Assembly (NCBI GenBank): GCA_946566415.1
Contig: CAMNWW010000009.1
Coordinates: forward strand, 1-21,434
Source of the DNA: an uncultured Lachnospiraceae bacterium
Lineage (GTDB): Bacteria; Bacillota; Clostridia; Lachnospirales; Lachnospiraceae
DNA: 21,434 nucleotides
Reading direction: 5' to 3'
Shown here: positions 7,648 through 14,130 of the stretch, in pieces
Layout of the letters: every line of letters begins with the position of its first letter
How positions within the stretch are numbered: the first letter of the stretch is position 1
Program-made: the position numbers and the translations under genes
The notes under the pieces: generated by a model
What the model was told of the DNA's origin: nothing
Databases searched by the model: none
The model's input: only the letters and a program-made list of their open reading frames with translations

Positions 7648-7722
7648 TTGAATACCAACTTTTTTGGTGCTAAAATATATAAGATGTCAGGGATTGTGGA
7701 AGCGCAAAGCGCGGAACAATCC
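7648..7722 (+). promoter_or_regulatory. Promoter and leader hairpin of the second MATE gene
   Basis: TTGAAT (7648-7653), a 17-nt spacer and TAAAAT (7671-7676) form a clear promoter. The spacer holds an inverted repeat ACCAA (7654-7658)/TTGGT (7664-7668), a possible operator. In the transcribed leader GGATTGT (7691-7697) pairs with ACAATCC (7716-7722), with an inner GCGC/GCGC stem. The promoter overlaps the longest in-frame TTG (7648), which rules that codon out as the start. Confidence 0.65.
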
Positions 7723-7758
7723 GTAAGGCATCATATCTGTAAGAAGGGGCAAAGAAAA

Positions 7759-9129
7759 GTGGAACATAAAAAAGTTGCAGAGATGTCTGCAGAGGAAAAA
7801 GTAGAGTATATGACAACGGAGCCGATTCCGCGCCTGGTGAGCCAGATGGCGGTGCCGACCATCATTAGTATGCTTGTGACGTCCTTTTACAATATGGTGG
7901 ATACGATGTTTGTCGGAAGGCTAAACACACAGTCGACGGCAGCAGTCGGCGTGGTCTTTTCGGTTATGGCGATGATACAGGCCATGGGATTCTTTTTTGG
8001 CCATGGATCAGGGAATTACATATCCAGAAAGCTGGGGTCACAGGAATTCGAGGATGCGAAAAAGATGGCGGCGACCGGCTTTTTTTCTGCATTCTTTATC
8101 GGTGTGGTCTTTGGTATTGTGGGGATTATTTTTCTGCGCCCGCTGTCCTTAATGCTTGGGTCAACGAAGACCATTCTGCCGTATACGATGAGCTATCTGC
8201 GGATCATTCTGGCGGGGACGCCGTTCATGATGTCTTCGCTTGTTATTAATAATCAGCTCCGGTTTCAGGGATGTGCGTCGTCGGCAATGTACGGAATTAT
8301 TACAGGGGCAGTGCTGAATATCATTTTGGATCCACTGCTGATATTTGTTTGTGACATGGGAGTAGCGGGCGCGGCTCTGGCGACGGTTATCAGCCAGATC
8401 GTCAGTTTCAGCATTTTGCTGTGGATCAGTATGCACGGCGGAAATTTTCGGATTTCTTTTAAAAATTTTACGCCGTCGTGGTATTATTTGTACGGAATAT
8501 TTAAGGGCGGAGTGCCGTCGCTTTGCAGACAGGGGCTGGGAAGTATTGCGACCATCTGCCTGAATACTGCGGCGGGGAATTTCGGCGGTATTTATGCGGA
8601 TGCGGCGATCGCTGCGATGGGTATCGTTTCCAGGGTATCCATGTTCGCGAATTCGGCGCTTATCGGTTTCGGGCAGGGGTTCCAGCCAGTGTGCGGAACA
8701 AACTACGGCGCGGGAAAGTACGGACGTGTGAAAGAGGCGTTCAGCTTTTGTGTAAAGGTGGCGTTCTGCGTGCTTGTCGTGATTTCAGCGGCGGGATTTA
8801 TCGGGGCTGAAACGGTAGTGCATATTTTCCGTGAAGATGTGGATGTGGTGCGGATTGGAAAGCTGGCTCTCAGACTGCAGTGCTTAGTGTTCCCGCTGAA
8901 TGCCTGGATCGTTATGTCAAATATGATGCTGCAGACGATCGGGGAATCGTTAAAAGCGTCCATTCTGGCGGCGGCAAGGCAGGGTGTGTTCTTCTTGCCG
9001 CTCATTTTCGTGCTGCCACATTTTTTTGGTCTTCTGGGAGTCCAGATGTGCCAGACGGTTTCAGATATCTGTACGATGACCCTGGCAGTTCCGGTAAGCT
9101 TAAGCGTACTGAAAAAGCTGAAATCCTAG
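7759..9129 (+). CDS. MATE family efflux transporter
   Basis: Integral membrane antiporter of the MATE/DinF group, expected to expel cationic drugs or metabolites using a sodium or proton gradient. I choose GTG 7759 (456 residues, typical MATE length): AAGGGG at 7744-7749 precedes it at good spacing, and earlier in-frame TTG 7648 and ATG 7684 overlap the promoter or its start and lack a ribosome site. After a short polar N-terminus the protein shows IPRLVSQMAVPTIISML, Y-N-M-V-D-T-M-F-V-G-R-L (helix 1/2 signature), the repeat of this pattern in the second half (G-V-P-S-L-x-R-Q-G and F-G-Q-G-F-Q-P-V-x-G-x-N-Y-G-A), and about twelve hydrophobic segments. It is likely monocistronic. The leader hairpin and spacer palindrome suggest a private control. 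Confidence 0.9.
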   Translation: MEHKKVAEMSAEEKVEYMTTEPIPRLVSQMAVPTIISMLVTSFYNMVDTMFVGRLNTQSTAAVGVVFSVMAMIQAMGFFFGHGSGNYISRKLGSQEFEDAKKMAATGFFSAFFIGVVFGIVGIIFLRPLSLMLGSTKTILPYTMSYLRIILAGTPFMMSSLVINNQLRFQGCASSAMYGIITGAVLNIILDPLLIFVCDMGVAGAALATVISQIVSFSILLWISMHGGNFRISFKNFTPSWYYLYGIFKGGVPSLCRQGLGSIATICLNTAAGNFGGIYADAAIAAMGIVSRVSMFANSALIGFGQGFQPVCGTNYGAGKYGRVKEAFSFCVKVAFCVLVVISAAGFIGAETVVHIFREDVDVVRIGKLALRLQCLVFPLNAWIVMSNMMLQTIGESLKASILAAARQGVFFLPLIFVLPHFFGLLGVQMCQTVSDICTMTLAVPVSLSVLKKLKS

Positions 9130-9277
9130 GCAAAAGCTTATCCCGGCGAAAAATTAAGTCAATAAAAAATAGCTGTCAATCTGTACTAGAACTTCATTTT
9201 CAGCAGAAATGGTTTTGCATTTACAAGCATATGCAACACTCTTAGAATATACACAGTTGTCTTTTCTGTATCGATAA

Positions 9278-9454
9278 CTATACATCCGCATTTTTATACC
9301 TACTTTCTAATTCTGAAAAAAACACTTTATAATCTCGGCCTTTCCCGTCTAGCATATCCTGATAACTGTCTAATACCATCTTCCGAACGGCTTTTTGATT
9401 TTCTTCTATCGTAGCCGCATATGATTCTCGTTCCATATTAATTGCAGTTTCCAT
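9278..9454 (-). CDS. Small protein of unknown function, antitoxin-like
   Basis: From ATG 9454 a 58-residue acidic, helix-rich protein is read (METAINMERESYAATIEENQ at the start, ending ELESRYKNADV). GGGAGGGAA directly upstream at 9460-9468 is a strong ribosome site and favours this start over an upstream in-frame ATG at 9487. The tail pattern (DMLDGKGRDYKVFFSELESRY) resembles the C-terminal, toxin-wrapping part of some RelB/Phd-type antitoxins, but this is a weak impression. No toxin gene is found on either side, so it would be an orphan. It sits at the edge of a gene-poor, repeat-containing stretch beside an insertion sequence. Confidence 0.5.
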   Translation of the reverse strand: METAINMERESYAATIEENQKAVRKMVLDSYQDMLDGKGRDYKVFFSELESRYKNADV

Positions 9455-9528
9455 TATTGTTCCCTCCCAGCATCTAAACTTACTCAATTACAATTTTTTT
9501 AAATCAAAATTTTTATTAGTCTTCTCTA

Positions 9529-9554
9529 TTACCCCACAGGGGTAACTCGCACTA
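9529..9554 (+). repeat. Short copy of the hairpin-TAAYTCGCA repeat
   Basis: A trinucleotide-loop hairpin TTACCCC-ACA-GGGGTAA runs into TAACTCGCACTA. Eleven of twelve bases match 3412-3423 in the asnB leader, and the first nine match 12478-12486. Confidence 0.55.
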
Positions 9555-10009
9555 GATTCGTGTAATACCTCACCAAGTGCTCCTATTATAACAGAAAATC
9601 TACTCTATTACACCTGTATTTTCTACCTAAACCTTTATGCGCCCACCTGCGGACGCACCGCTGTTAACTATCCTTTTGCCCTAATATACTTTTTAAATCT
9701 GTGGCGGCATACCATTTTCTATACATATGGGAAATTAATTGTATCACCGATAGGCAGTAAAGATAGGAACATTATATGAAAAAGAAAAGATGTAAAACAA
9801 AATCGTTTCGCAGAATATTAATTTCTACGAAACGGAATCGGTAAAAAACACCGGATGTCATTATACATAATATTAAAAATCCTGTCAATCATTTCTACAG
9901 AACATACCAAAATATAGGTAAATCTACCGAAAAATAGGACAGCTCTTTATAATTTACAACCAGCACTTTTAGGTGCTTGGTTGTAATAACAGTTTATAAG
10001 TTTATCCTG

Positions 10010-10018
10010 CATAAATTC
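10010..10018 (+). repeat. Target site duplication, left copy
   Basis: CATAAATTC immediately before the left end of the insertion sequence, repeated directly at 11269-11277. The exact repeat can be read as up to 12 bp (TGCATAAATTCC) because the element ends with the same bases. Confidence 0.75.
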
Positions 10019-10043
10019 CACGACAAACGCATGAGTAAATAAA

Positions 10044-10072
10044 TTGTGAACACGCTTCTTTTCTGATAGAAT
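10044..10072 (+). promoter_or_regulatory. Transposase promoter inside the IS
   Basis: TTGTGA (10044-10049), 17-nt spacer, TAGAAT (10067-10072) with an extended TGA just before the -10 box. Initiation near 10079 leaves a very short leader. Confidence 0.6.
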
Positions 10073-10093
10073 AAAAGAAAAGGGGCGTTGTTT

Positions 10094-11215
10094 ATGGAAG
10101 AATTATTAAAGTGGATGGAATATATTGAAGATGTACGCCAGGAAAGAAAAGTCAGGCACCTGTTGAAGGATATCCTTGTAATTGTTTTGTTTGCCACACT
10201 TGCAAATGCAGATGACTGGGTGGAAATTGCGCTGTTTGCACAGATATACGAAGATTATCTCAAAAAATATATCGAGTTAAAGAATGGACCGCCATCCCAT
10301 GATACGATACAACGGGTGATGGGGATGATTTCGCCGGATATTCTCCAACAGCTTTATGGGAAATGGCAGGAACTGTTGAACCGGGAAGAAGGCGAAGCCT
10401 TGAAGAAGATTATTTGCATTGATGGAAAAACAATGCGCTCCAACAAGCAGGGGGAAGATAAGCCGTCCCATATGGTAACAGCATGGAGCCGGGAAGACGG
10501 TTTCAGCCTGGGACAGAGGGCGGTAGATGAAAAGAGCAATGAGATCACTGCAATCCCGGAACTGTTAGAAAGACTGCAGATAAAGGGACAGATCATTACG
10601 ATAGATGCAATGGGAACGCAGACCGCGATCGTAGAAAAGATCTGGGGGAAAAAAGCGGATTATGTGCTGGCATTAAAAGGGAACCAGGGGAGTTTATATG
10701 AAGAAGTAAAAGAATATTTTGCAGATGGGGGACTAATCCGGGAGATAGAAAAAGCAGGGAACTATAAGAAAACGAAAGAAAAAGCCCGCAGTCAGATAGA
10801 GACGCGGGAATATTACCAGACGGAAGATATCCGTTGGCTGGCGCAGAAAAAAGACTGGAAAGGTCTGAAAAGCATAGGGATGGAAAGAAAAAGCATAGAA
10901 AAGAATGGTAGAGAGAGAATCGAATGCCGATATTTTATCAGTAGCCTGAAAGGAGACATAGAAACCTTGAGCCGGGCGGTAAGAGGCCACTGGAGCATAG
11001 AGAGCATGCATTGGCATCTGGATGTGACGTTCCGGGAGGACGCAAACGCAACGCTTGATAAAATGTCTGCGCAGAATCTGAATATCATCCGGAAATGGAG
11101 CTTGAGTATTTTAAAGGTGATGGAACTGACAAAGAGGAAATTATCAATGAAGAAAAAGCGGTTTGTAATAAGTCTGTCACCCATCAAATATTTGGAAGAA
11201 GTACTGGATTTTTAA
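10094..11215 (+). CDS. ISAs1-family transposase (DDE)
   Basis: 373 residues, full length for the family (also called H-repeat-associated protein). Landmarks: N-terminal DVRQERKVRHLLKDIL and ATLANADDW (about 14-42), IDGKTMR with Asp110, ITIDAMGTQ with Asp171, ALKGNQ (193-198), and R-G-H-W-S-I-E-S-x-H-W-x-L-D-V-T-F-R-E-D (298-316), where Glu303 is the likely third acid. It should cut and join the element at its inverted ends. ATG 10094 with AAAAGGGG at good spacing is preferred to TTG 10088. No frameshift or stop interrupts it, so it is probably active. Codon use is more A-rich than in neighbouring genes. Confidence 0.9.
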   Translation: MEELLKWMEYIEDVRQERKVRHLLKDILVIVLFATLANADDWVEIALFAQIYEDYLKKYIELKNGPPSHDTIQRVMGMISPDILQQLYGKWQELLNREEGEALKKIICIDGKTMRSNKQGEDKPSHMVTAWSREDGFSLGQRAVDEKSNEITAIPELLERLQIKGQIITIDAMGTQTAIVEKIWGKKADYVLALKGNQGSLYEEVKEYFADGGLIREIEKAGNYKKTKEKARSQIETREYYQTEDIRWLAQKKDWKGLKSIGMERKSIEKNGRERIECRYFISSLKGDIETLSRAVRGHWSIESMHWHLDVTFREDANATLDKMSAQNLNIIRKWSLSILKVMELTKRKLSMKKKRFVISLSPIKYLEEVLDF

Positions 11216-11268
11216 AAAATAGCAGTTACAGGAATTTGGAAAATAAAAACATTCATGCGTTTGTCGTG

Positions 11269-11277
11269 CATAAATTC
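11269..11277 (+). repeat. Target site duplication, right copy
   Basis: CATAAATTC directly after the right inverted repeat, identical to 10010-10018. Ten bases further on begins the -35 box of the next gene's promoter. Confidence 0.75.
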
Positions 11278-11286
11278 CTGACATCC

Positions 11287-11316
11287 TTGACATTTCAGCG
11301 GTGTATAATGTAATAT
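11287..11316 (+). promoter_or_regulatory. Promoter of the response regulator-GGDEF gene
   Basis: TTGACA (11287-11292, perfect), an 18-nt spacer and TAATAT (11311-11316). A TATAAT at 11304-11309 is nearer the consensus but only 11 nt from the -35 box. The IS lies just upstream and leaves these boxes whole. Confidence 0.6.
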
Positions 11317-11357
11317 TAGTATATGTATTGTGTGTGGTACCGTGGAGAGGAAGCAGT

Positions 11358-12269
11358 ATGGAAAAAATATTGGTTGTTGATGACAGCGCTGTGCAGGCTG
11401 CTCAATTAAAATCAATTTTAGACGAGGATTATGAAATTGTGGTTGCGCAGACGGCGGAAGAAAGTCTCGGCTATATAGGTGTTAAAGAGTTTTCTTTGAT
11501 CTTACTGGATGTAGTTATGCCGGGGATGGATGGCTTTATGCTGCTCAAAAGATTGCAGGAGGAGATCATTACCCGGAATATCCCTGTGATTTTAATCACA
11601 AGCCTTTCGGATATAGAGCATGAAGAGCGCGGATTTATGTTAGGCGCGGTCGATTATATTACGAAACCGTTTCATCCGTCGATCGTGCAGGCAAGAGTTA
11701 ATGCGCATGTCAAGCTGTACAGATACCCCAGGCAGGTTTTTCAGCAGTCTATGACCGACCAGCTGACGGGATTAGCGAACAGAAGACAGTACGAACATTA
11801 TAGTATTGCCAAATGGGAAGAAATTGTTCGGCTGCAGATTCCGTTTTCGGTGTGCATGTTTGATATTGATAATTTTAAAGTATATAATGATACATTCGGT
11901 CATCCGGCCGGGGACAAGGTTATAATGACCGTGGCGGAAGTGCTTTCAAAGCATCTGCGGCGTGCGACAGATTTTGTCGCCCGCTATGGCGGCGAGGAAT
12001 TTGTTGCCATCATTGTAGGGGATGAGGCTAAAAAAGTTTATGACTACGTGAAGCAGATCGTACAGAAACTGGAGGAACTCCATATTCCGCATAATCCTTC
12101 AGTCAGGAAGTGGGTCACCATAAGCAGCGGCGGGGTTACTGTCGTTCCACAGAGAAGCGACCAATACCATACATATTTGAAGATTGCGGATACTATGCTG
12201 TACGACGCAAAGCGTTATGGGAGAAATCGGGTCGTTTGGTTTGGCGACGACATGAAACAGTGGATGTGA
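11358..12269 (+). CDS. Response regulator with GGDEF diguanylate cyclase domain
   Basis: Makes cyclic di-GMP from two GTP when its receiver domain is phosphorylated. ATG 11358 (303 residues) follows GAGAGGAAG and starts directly with the receiver strand MEKILVVDD; the upstream extension to 11301 is non-domain sequence covering the promoter. Receiver (1-120): acidic pair Asp8/Asp9, phosphorylation site Asp51 in LLDVVMPG, Thr81 and Lys103 in ITKPF. GGDEF domain (about 130-298): MTDQLTGLANRR, DIDNFKVYND, active-site GGEEF (211-215), and the inhibitory I-site RATD (202-205) exactly five residues before it. The enzyme should therefore be active and product-inhibited. No histidine kinase is adjacent, so the partner is elsewhere. 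The intact IS ends just upstream of its promoter. Confidence 0.92.
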   Translation: MEKILVVDDSAVQAAQLKSILDEDYEIVVAQTAEESLGYIGVKEFSLILLDVVMPGMDGFMLLKRLQEEIITRNIPVILITSLSDIEHEERGFMLGAVDYITKPFHPSIVQARVNAHVKLYRYPRQVFQQSMTDQLTGLANRRQYEHYSIAKWEEIVRLQIPFSVCMFDIDNFKVYNDTFGHPAGDKVIMTVAEVLSKHLRRATDFVARYGGEEFVAIIVGDEAKKVYDYVKQIVQKLEELHIPHNPSVRKWVTISSGGVTVVPQRSDQYHTYLKIADTMLYDAKRYGRNRVVWFGDDMKQWM

Positions 12270-12272
12270 ACC

Positions 12273-12486
12273 GTAACCTCGTACTGTTACCATTCACAGC
12301 CCTCTGCCCACATGCGCACTCGTCGCCTCTTAGAGGCTCCAGTTTCGCTCCTTACGGAGCTAAGACTGCTTATGTGGGCGGAGTTCCTGCTTCGCAGGTC
12401 GGATATGGATTGGCAGGCAATCTCTAACATGCAAGCATGGAGAGTTTGTCTGCCAATCCATTATCGGCTGTGAATCGTAACTCGCA
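12273..12486 (+). repeat. ~210-nt nested multi-hairpin element
   Basis: An outer stem (12286-12301 with 12466-12481, 15 of 16 pairs) encloses a 12-bp stem (12302-12313 with 12372-12383) capped by two hairpins GCCTC/GAGGC (12325-12337) and GCTCC/GGAGC (12347-12360); then hairpin CCTGC/GCAGG (12386-12398); then a long imperfect hairpin of about 30 bp per arm (12402-12465). The motif TGCGCACTCG (12313-12322) and the closing TAACTCGCA (12478-12486) recur in the asnB leader element. It lies between the GGDEF gene and tRNA-Gly. It could be a structured RNA made by read-through from the GGDEF gene or a DNA repeat; no own promoter is evident. Confidence 0.65.
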
Positions 12487-12524
12487 TTTCTCAAAAAACA
12501 TTTCTCAAAAAATGAAATTTTGTC

Positions 12525-12553
12525 TTGACAAATAACTAGGAGATTACTATAAT
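12525..12553 (+). promoter_or_regulatory. Consensus promoter of tRNA-Gly
   Basis: TTGACA (12525-12530), exactly 17 nt, TATAAT (12548-12553): a perfect match to the vegetative consensus. The tRNA begins 17 nt after the -10 box. Confidence 0.92.
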
Positions 12554-12570
12554 ATAAAGAGTCGAGTCGC

Positions 12571-12641
12571 GCGGGTGTAGTTCAATGGTAGAACACCAGC
12601 CTTCCAAGCTGGATACGTGGGTTCGATTCCCATCACCCGCT
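12571..12641 (+). tRNA. tRNA-Gly (anticodon TCC)
   Basis: A 71-nt cloverleaf: acceptor GCGGGTG/CACCCGC, D stem GTTC/GAAC, anticodon stem CCAGC/GCTGG around CTTCCAA (TCC at 34-36), T arm GTGGG-TTCGATT-CCCAT. Discriminator is T and CCA is not encoded. Confidence 0.96.
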
Positions 12642-12642
12642 T

Positions 12643-12683
12643 AAAGATGCCAGAATCTTTATCTTAAGGATTCTGGCATCTTT
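12643..12683 (+). terminator. Strong hairpin after tRNA-Gly, terminator-like
   Basis: A perfect 15-bp stem (12643-12657 with 12669-12683) around an 11-nt loop begins two bases after the tRNA. Only three T residues follow, so termination may be completed by the second hairpin downstream. Confidence 0.6.
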
Positions 12684-12717
12684 GCGTATGTGTATAGAAA
12701 AACAAAAGATGGAAATT

Positions 12718-12746
12718 AAGGGATCTTTTGATCCCTTTTCTTTTTT
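12718..12746 (+). terminator. Rho-independent terminator
   Basis: AAGGGATC (12718-12725) and GATCCCTT (12730-12737) form an 8-bp stem with a TTTT loop, followed by TTCTTTTTT. It separates the tRNA-Gly unit from the transporter operon control region. Confidence 0.85.
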
Positions 12747-12750
12747 GCCT

Positions 12751-12772
12751 TTTGATAAAACGATTTACCCAA
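12751..12772 (+). promoter_or_regulatory. Distal LacI-type operator (O1)
   Basis: A 22-bp imperfect dyad centred on CG (12761/12762) with core AAAACGATTTACC. It is identical at 19 of 22 positions, in the same register, to the site at 12926-12947. Centres are 175 bp apart, suiting DNA looping by a regulator with two dimers. Confidence 0.65.
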
Positions 12773-12884
12773 TGTGAAAATAGACAAAAATGGTGCATTC
12801 TGTTTGGTGAAAATAACAATAAAATTTCCTTGAATTGTTAGAATTAACAAAAAATAGAAGAGATATATAGGTAAAATTTGACCA

Positions 12885-12913
12885 TTGACAGTTGTCAAAA
12901 ACTAACGTATGAT
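12885..12913 (+). promoter_or_regulatory. Promoter of the transporter operon
   Basis: TTGACA (12885-12890), 17-nt spacer, TATGAT (12908-12913). The -35 box is part of a perfect inverted repeat TTGACA-GT-TGTCAA (12885-12898), a possible extra protein site. Initiation is expected near 12920. Confidence 0.8.
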
Positions 12914-12925
12914 GAATATATAAAA

Positions 12926-12947
12926 TTTGGAAAAACGATTTACCAAA
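12926..12947 (+). promoter_or_regulatory. Proximal LacI-type operator (O2)
   Basis: A 22-bp dyad centred on CG (12936/12937): outer halves TTTGG and CCAAA are perfect complements, and 8 of the 10 pairs flanking the CG match. It falls at about +6 to +27, where a bound repressor would block initiation or early elongation. Spacing of the half-sites (TG-6-CG-6-CA) does not fit a CcpA site. Confidence 0.72.
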
Positions 12948-12984
12948 CGTATTTCCAAGGAAAATAAGAAAAGGAGGAAAATTT

Positions 12985-14055
12985 ATGAAAAACAAATTCA
13001 GAAGAATTATGGCAGCGTCTCTGGCAGCAGCGATGACGATTTCTATGCTTTCAGGGTGCGGAGGTACTTCTAATTCGACAGAAGAAGAGAAGAAAGAAGA
13101 GAAAACGGAGACGGATGGGGGTGGAAACGCAGAGTCTTCTGATAAATTGAAAATTGCGTTCGTTCCACAGCTGATTGGTATTCCGTATTTTACGGCAATG
13201 GAAGAGGGCGGAAAAAAAGCGGCTGAAGATCTGGGGGTAGAGTTTCTTTATACCGGCGCGACACAAGCAAGCGCGGCGGAACAGGTAAAGATTATGGACA
13301 GCTTGATCAAGCAGGGAGTAGACGCGATTTCTCTTTCTGTACTAGACAGTTCTTCTACTAATCCATATATCGAGAAGGCACAAGAGGCAGGGATTCCAGT
13401 GTATACGAGCGATTCGGATGCGCCGGACAGCACGCGGGAATTTTATGTGGCGCAGGCTCTTGACGAAGATCTGGGAAGGACGCTTATGGATCGACTGGCG
13501 GCTCAAATCGATGGAAAAGGGCAGATCGGTATTGTTTCCGGCGAGTCAACGGCGACAAATCTGAATACCTGGATTTCCTTTATGGAAGAACAACAGAAAG
13601 AAAAATATCCGGATATTGAGATCGTGGACATCCGGTATACGCAGGGCGGAAGCAGCGAGCAGGCGCTCAAACAGGCGCAGGAACTGATGACCAGATACCC
13701 GGATCTGAAGGGGCTGGTAGCAGTAGCTTCCTCAACAATTCCAGGAGTTGCCCAGGCAGTCCAGCAGGAAGGAAAGGCAGGTCAGGTGAAGGTAATCGGT
13801 TATGGTTCCCCGGCAACAGTGAAACCTTTTATGGATCAGGGGGTTATGGAGGAATCTATTCTCTGGGATGCCTACGAGCTAGGATATCTGACGGTATGGG
13901 CAGGAAAGATGGCGGCAGAAGGGAAAGAATTTGAAGAGGTAAATGAAATAGAAGGCATTTCCAATCCGGTAAAATGGGATGCGGAGAAAAAGATTTTGCT
14001 TTTAGGAGAGCCTTTGATCATCAACAAAGATAATGTGGATGATTTCAATTTCTAA
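12985..14055 (+). CDS. CUT2-type ABC transporter substrate-binding lipoprotein
   Basis: Captures the substrate outside the cell and delivers it to the permeases encoded downstream. 356 residues: lipoprotein signal with lipobox L-S-G-C (Cys25), a charged Glu/Lys/Gly-rich linker (27-53), then a type I periplasmic-binding fold starting KLKIAFVPQLIGIPYFTAME. The patterns A-A-E-Q-V-K-I-M-D-S-L-I-K-Q-G-V-D-A-I, GIPVYTSDSDAP, and the RhaS/LsrB-like A-L-K-Q-A-Q-E-L-M-T-R-Y-P-D-L-K-G place it near rhamnose and autoinducer-2 binding proteins, though this does not fix the ligand. AGGAGG lies 7 nt before the ATG. It is the first gene of the operon, right after operator O2, and a hairpin behind it probably raises its level over downstream genes. 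Confidence 0.92.
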   Translation: MKNKFRRIMAASLAAAMTISMLSGCGGTSNSTEEEKKEEKTETDGGGNAESSDKLKIAFVPQLIGIPYFTAMEEGGKKAAEDLGVEFLYTGATQASAAEQVKIMDSLIKQGVDAISLSVLDSSSTNPYIEKAQEAGIPVYTSDSDAPDSTREFYVAQALDEDLGRTLMDRLAAQIDGKGQIGIVSGESTATNLNTWISFMEEQQKEKYPDIEIVDIRYTQGGSSEQALKQAQELMTRYPDLKGLVAVASSTIPGVAQAVQQEGKAGQVKVIGYGSPATVKPFMDQGVMEESILWDAYELGYLTVWAGKMAAEGKEFEEVNEIEGISNPVKWDAEKKILLLGEPLIINKDNVDDFNF

Positions 14056-14075
14056 AAGCCAGGCTTCAAAGAGTT

Positions 14076-14130
14076 GAAAGGGGCCATATGTTCAATGGCT
14101 TAGGAAAGCATTGGGCGTACGGCCCTTTTC
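14076..14130 (+). other. Intercistronic hairpin between binding protein and ATPase genes
   Basis: GAAAGGGGCC (14076-14085) pairs with GGCCCTTTTC (14121-14130) (one G-T pair) across a 35-nt loop; the closing arm holds a short T-run. This position commonly stabilises the binding-protein mRNA or causes partial termination. Confidence 0.6.

Larger units (their letters stand above)
9455..10018. other. Gene-poor AT-rich stretch with several hairpins
   Basis: No credible coding frame on either strand. It holds a perfect 7-bp hairpin TTACCCC/GGGGTAA (9529-9545) followed by TAACTCGCACTA (9543-9554), matching the asnB-leader repeat; a 12-bp stem with one mismatch around CGTTTCG/CGAAACG (9804-9834); and a 13-bp stem with one bulge, TTACAACCAGCAC (9954-9966) with its partner at 9973-9986. 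It ends at the insertion sequence, so part of it may be the remains of an older mobile or regulatory region. Confidence 0.55.
10019..11268 (+). mobile_element. ISAs1-family insertion sequence, apparently complete
   Basis: 1250 bp bounded by perfect 16-bp inverted repeats, CACGACAAACGCATGA at 10019-10034 and its complement at 11253-11268, and flanked by 9-bp direct repeats. It carries one intact transposase gene and an internal promoter. Family length (about 1.2-1.35 kb) and duplication size (8-10 bp) agree with ISAs1. Perfect ends, exact duplication and an undamaged gene indicate a recent insertion. Confidence 0.85.

Noticed and set aside
7648..7758. TTG or ATG start giving a longer MATE protein
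   Set aside because: The region contains the promoter and leader hairpin and has no Shine-Dalgarno; GTG 7759 fits family length.
9455..10018. CRISPR array or second transposase remnant
   Set aside because: Hairpins are all different, there are no regularly spaced direct repeats, and no frame resembles a transposase.
12110..12427. 105-residue plus-strand frame over the multi-hairpin element
   Set aside because: It overlaps the end of the GGDEF gene in another frame and its second half is translated repeat; there is no ribosome site.
12571..12683. Genomic island att site at tRNA-Gly
   Set aside because: No duplicate of the tRNA 3' end and no integrase gene are seen in the window; the hairpin after it is explained as a terminator.
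12926..12947. CcpA catabolite-response element
   Set aside because: The TG-to-CG and CG-to-CA distances are six rather than four bases, so it does not fit the cre pattern.
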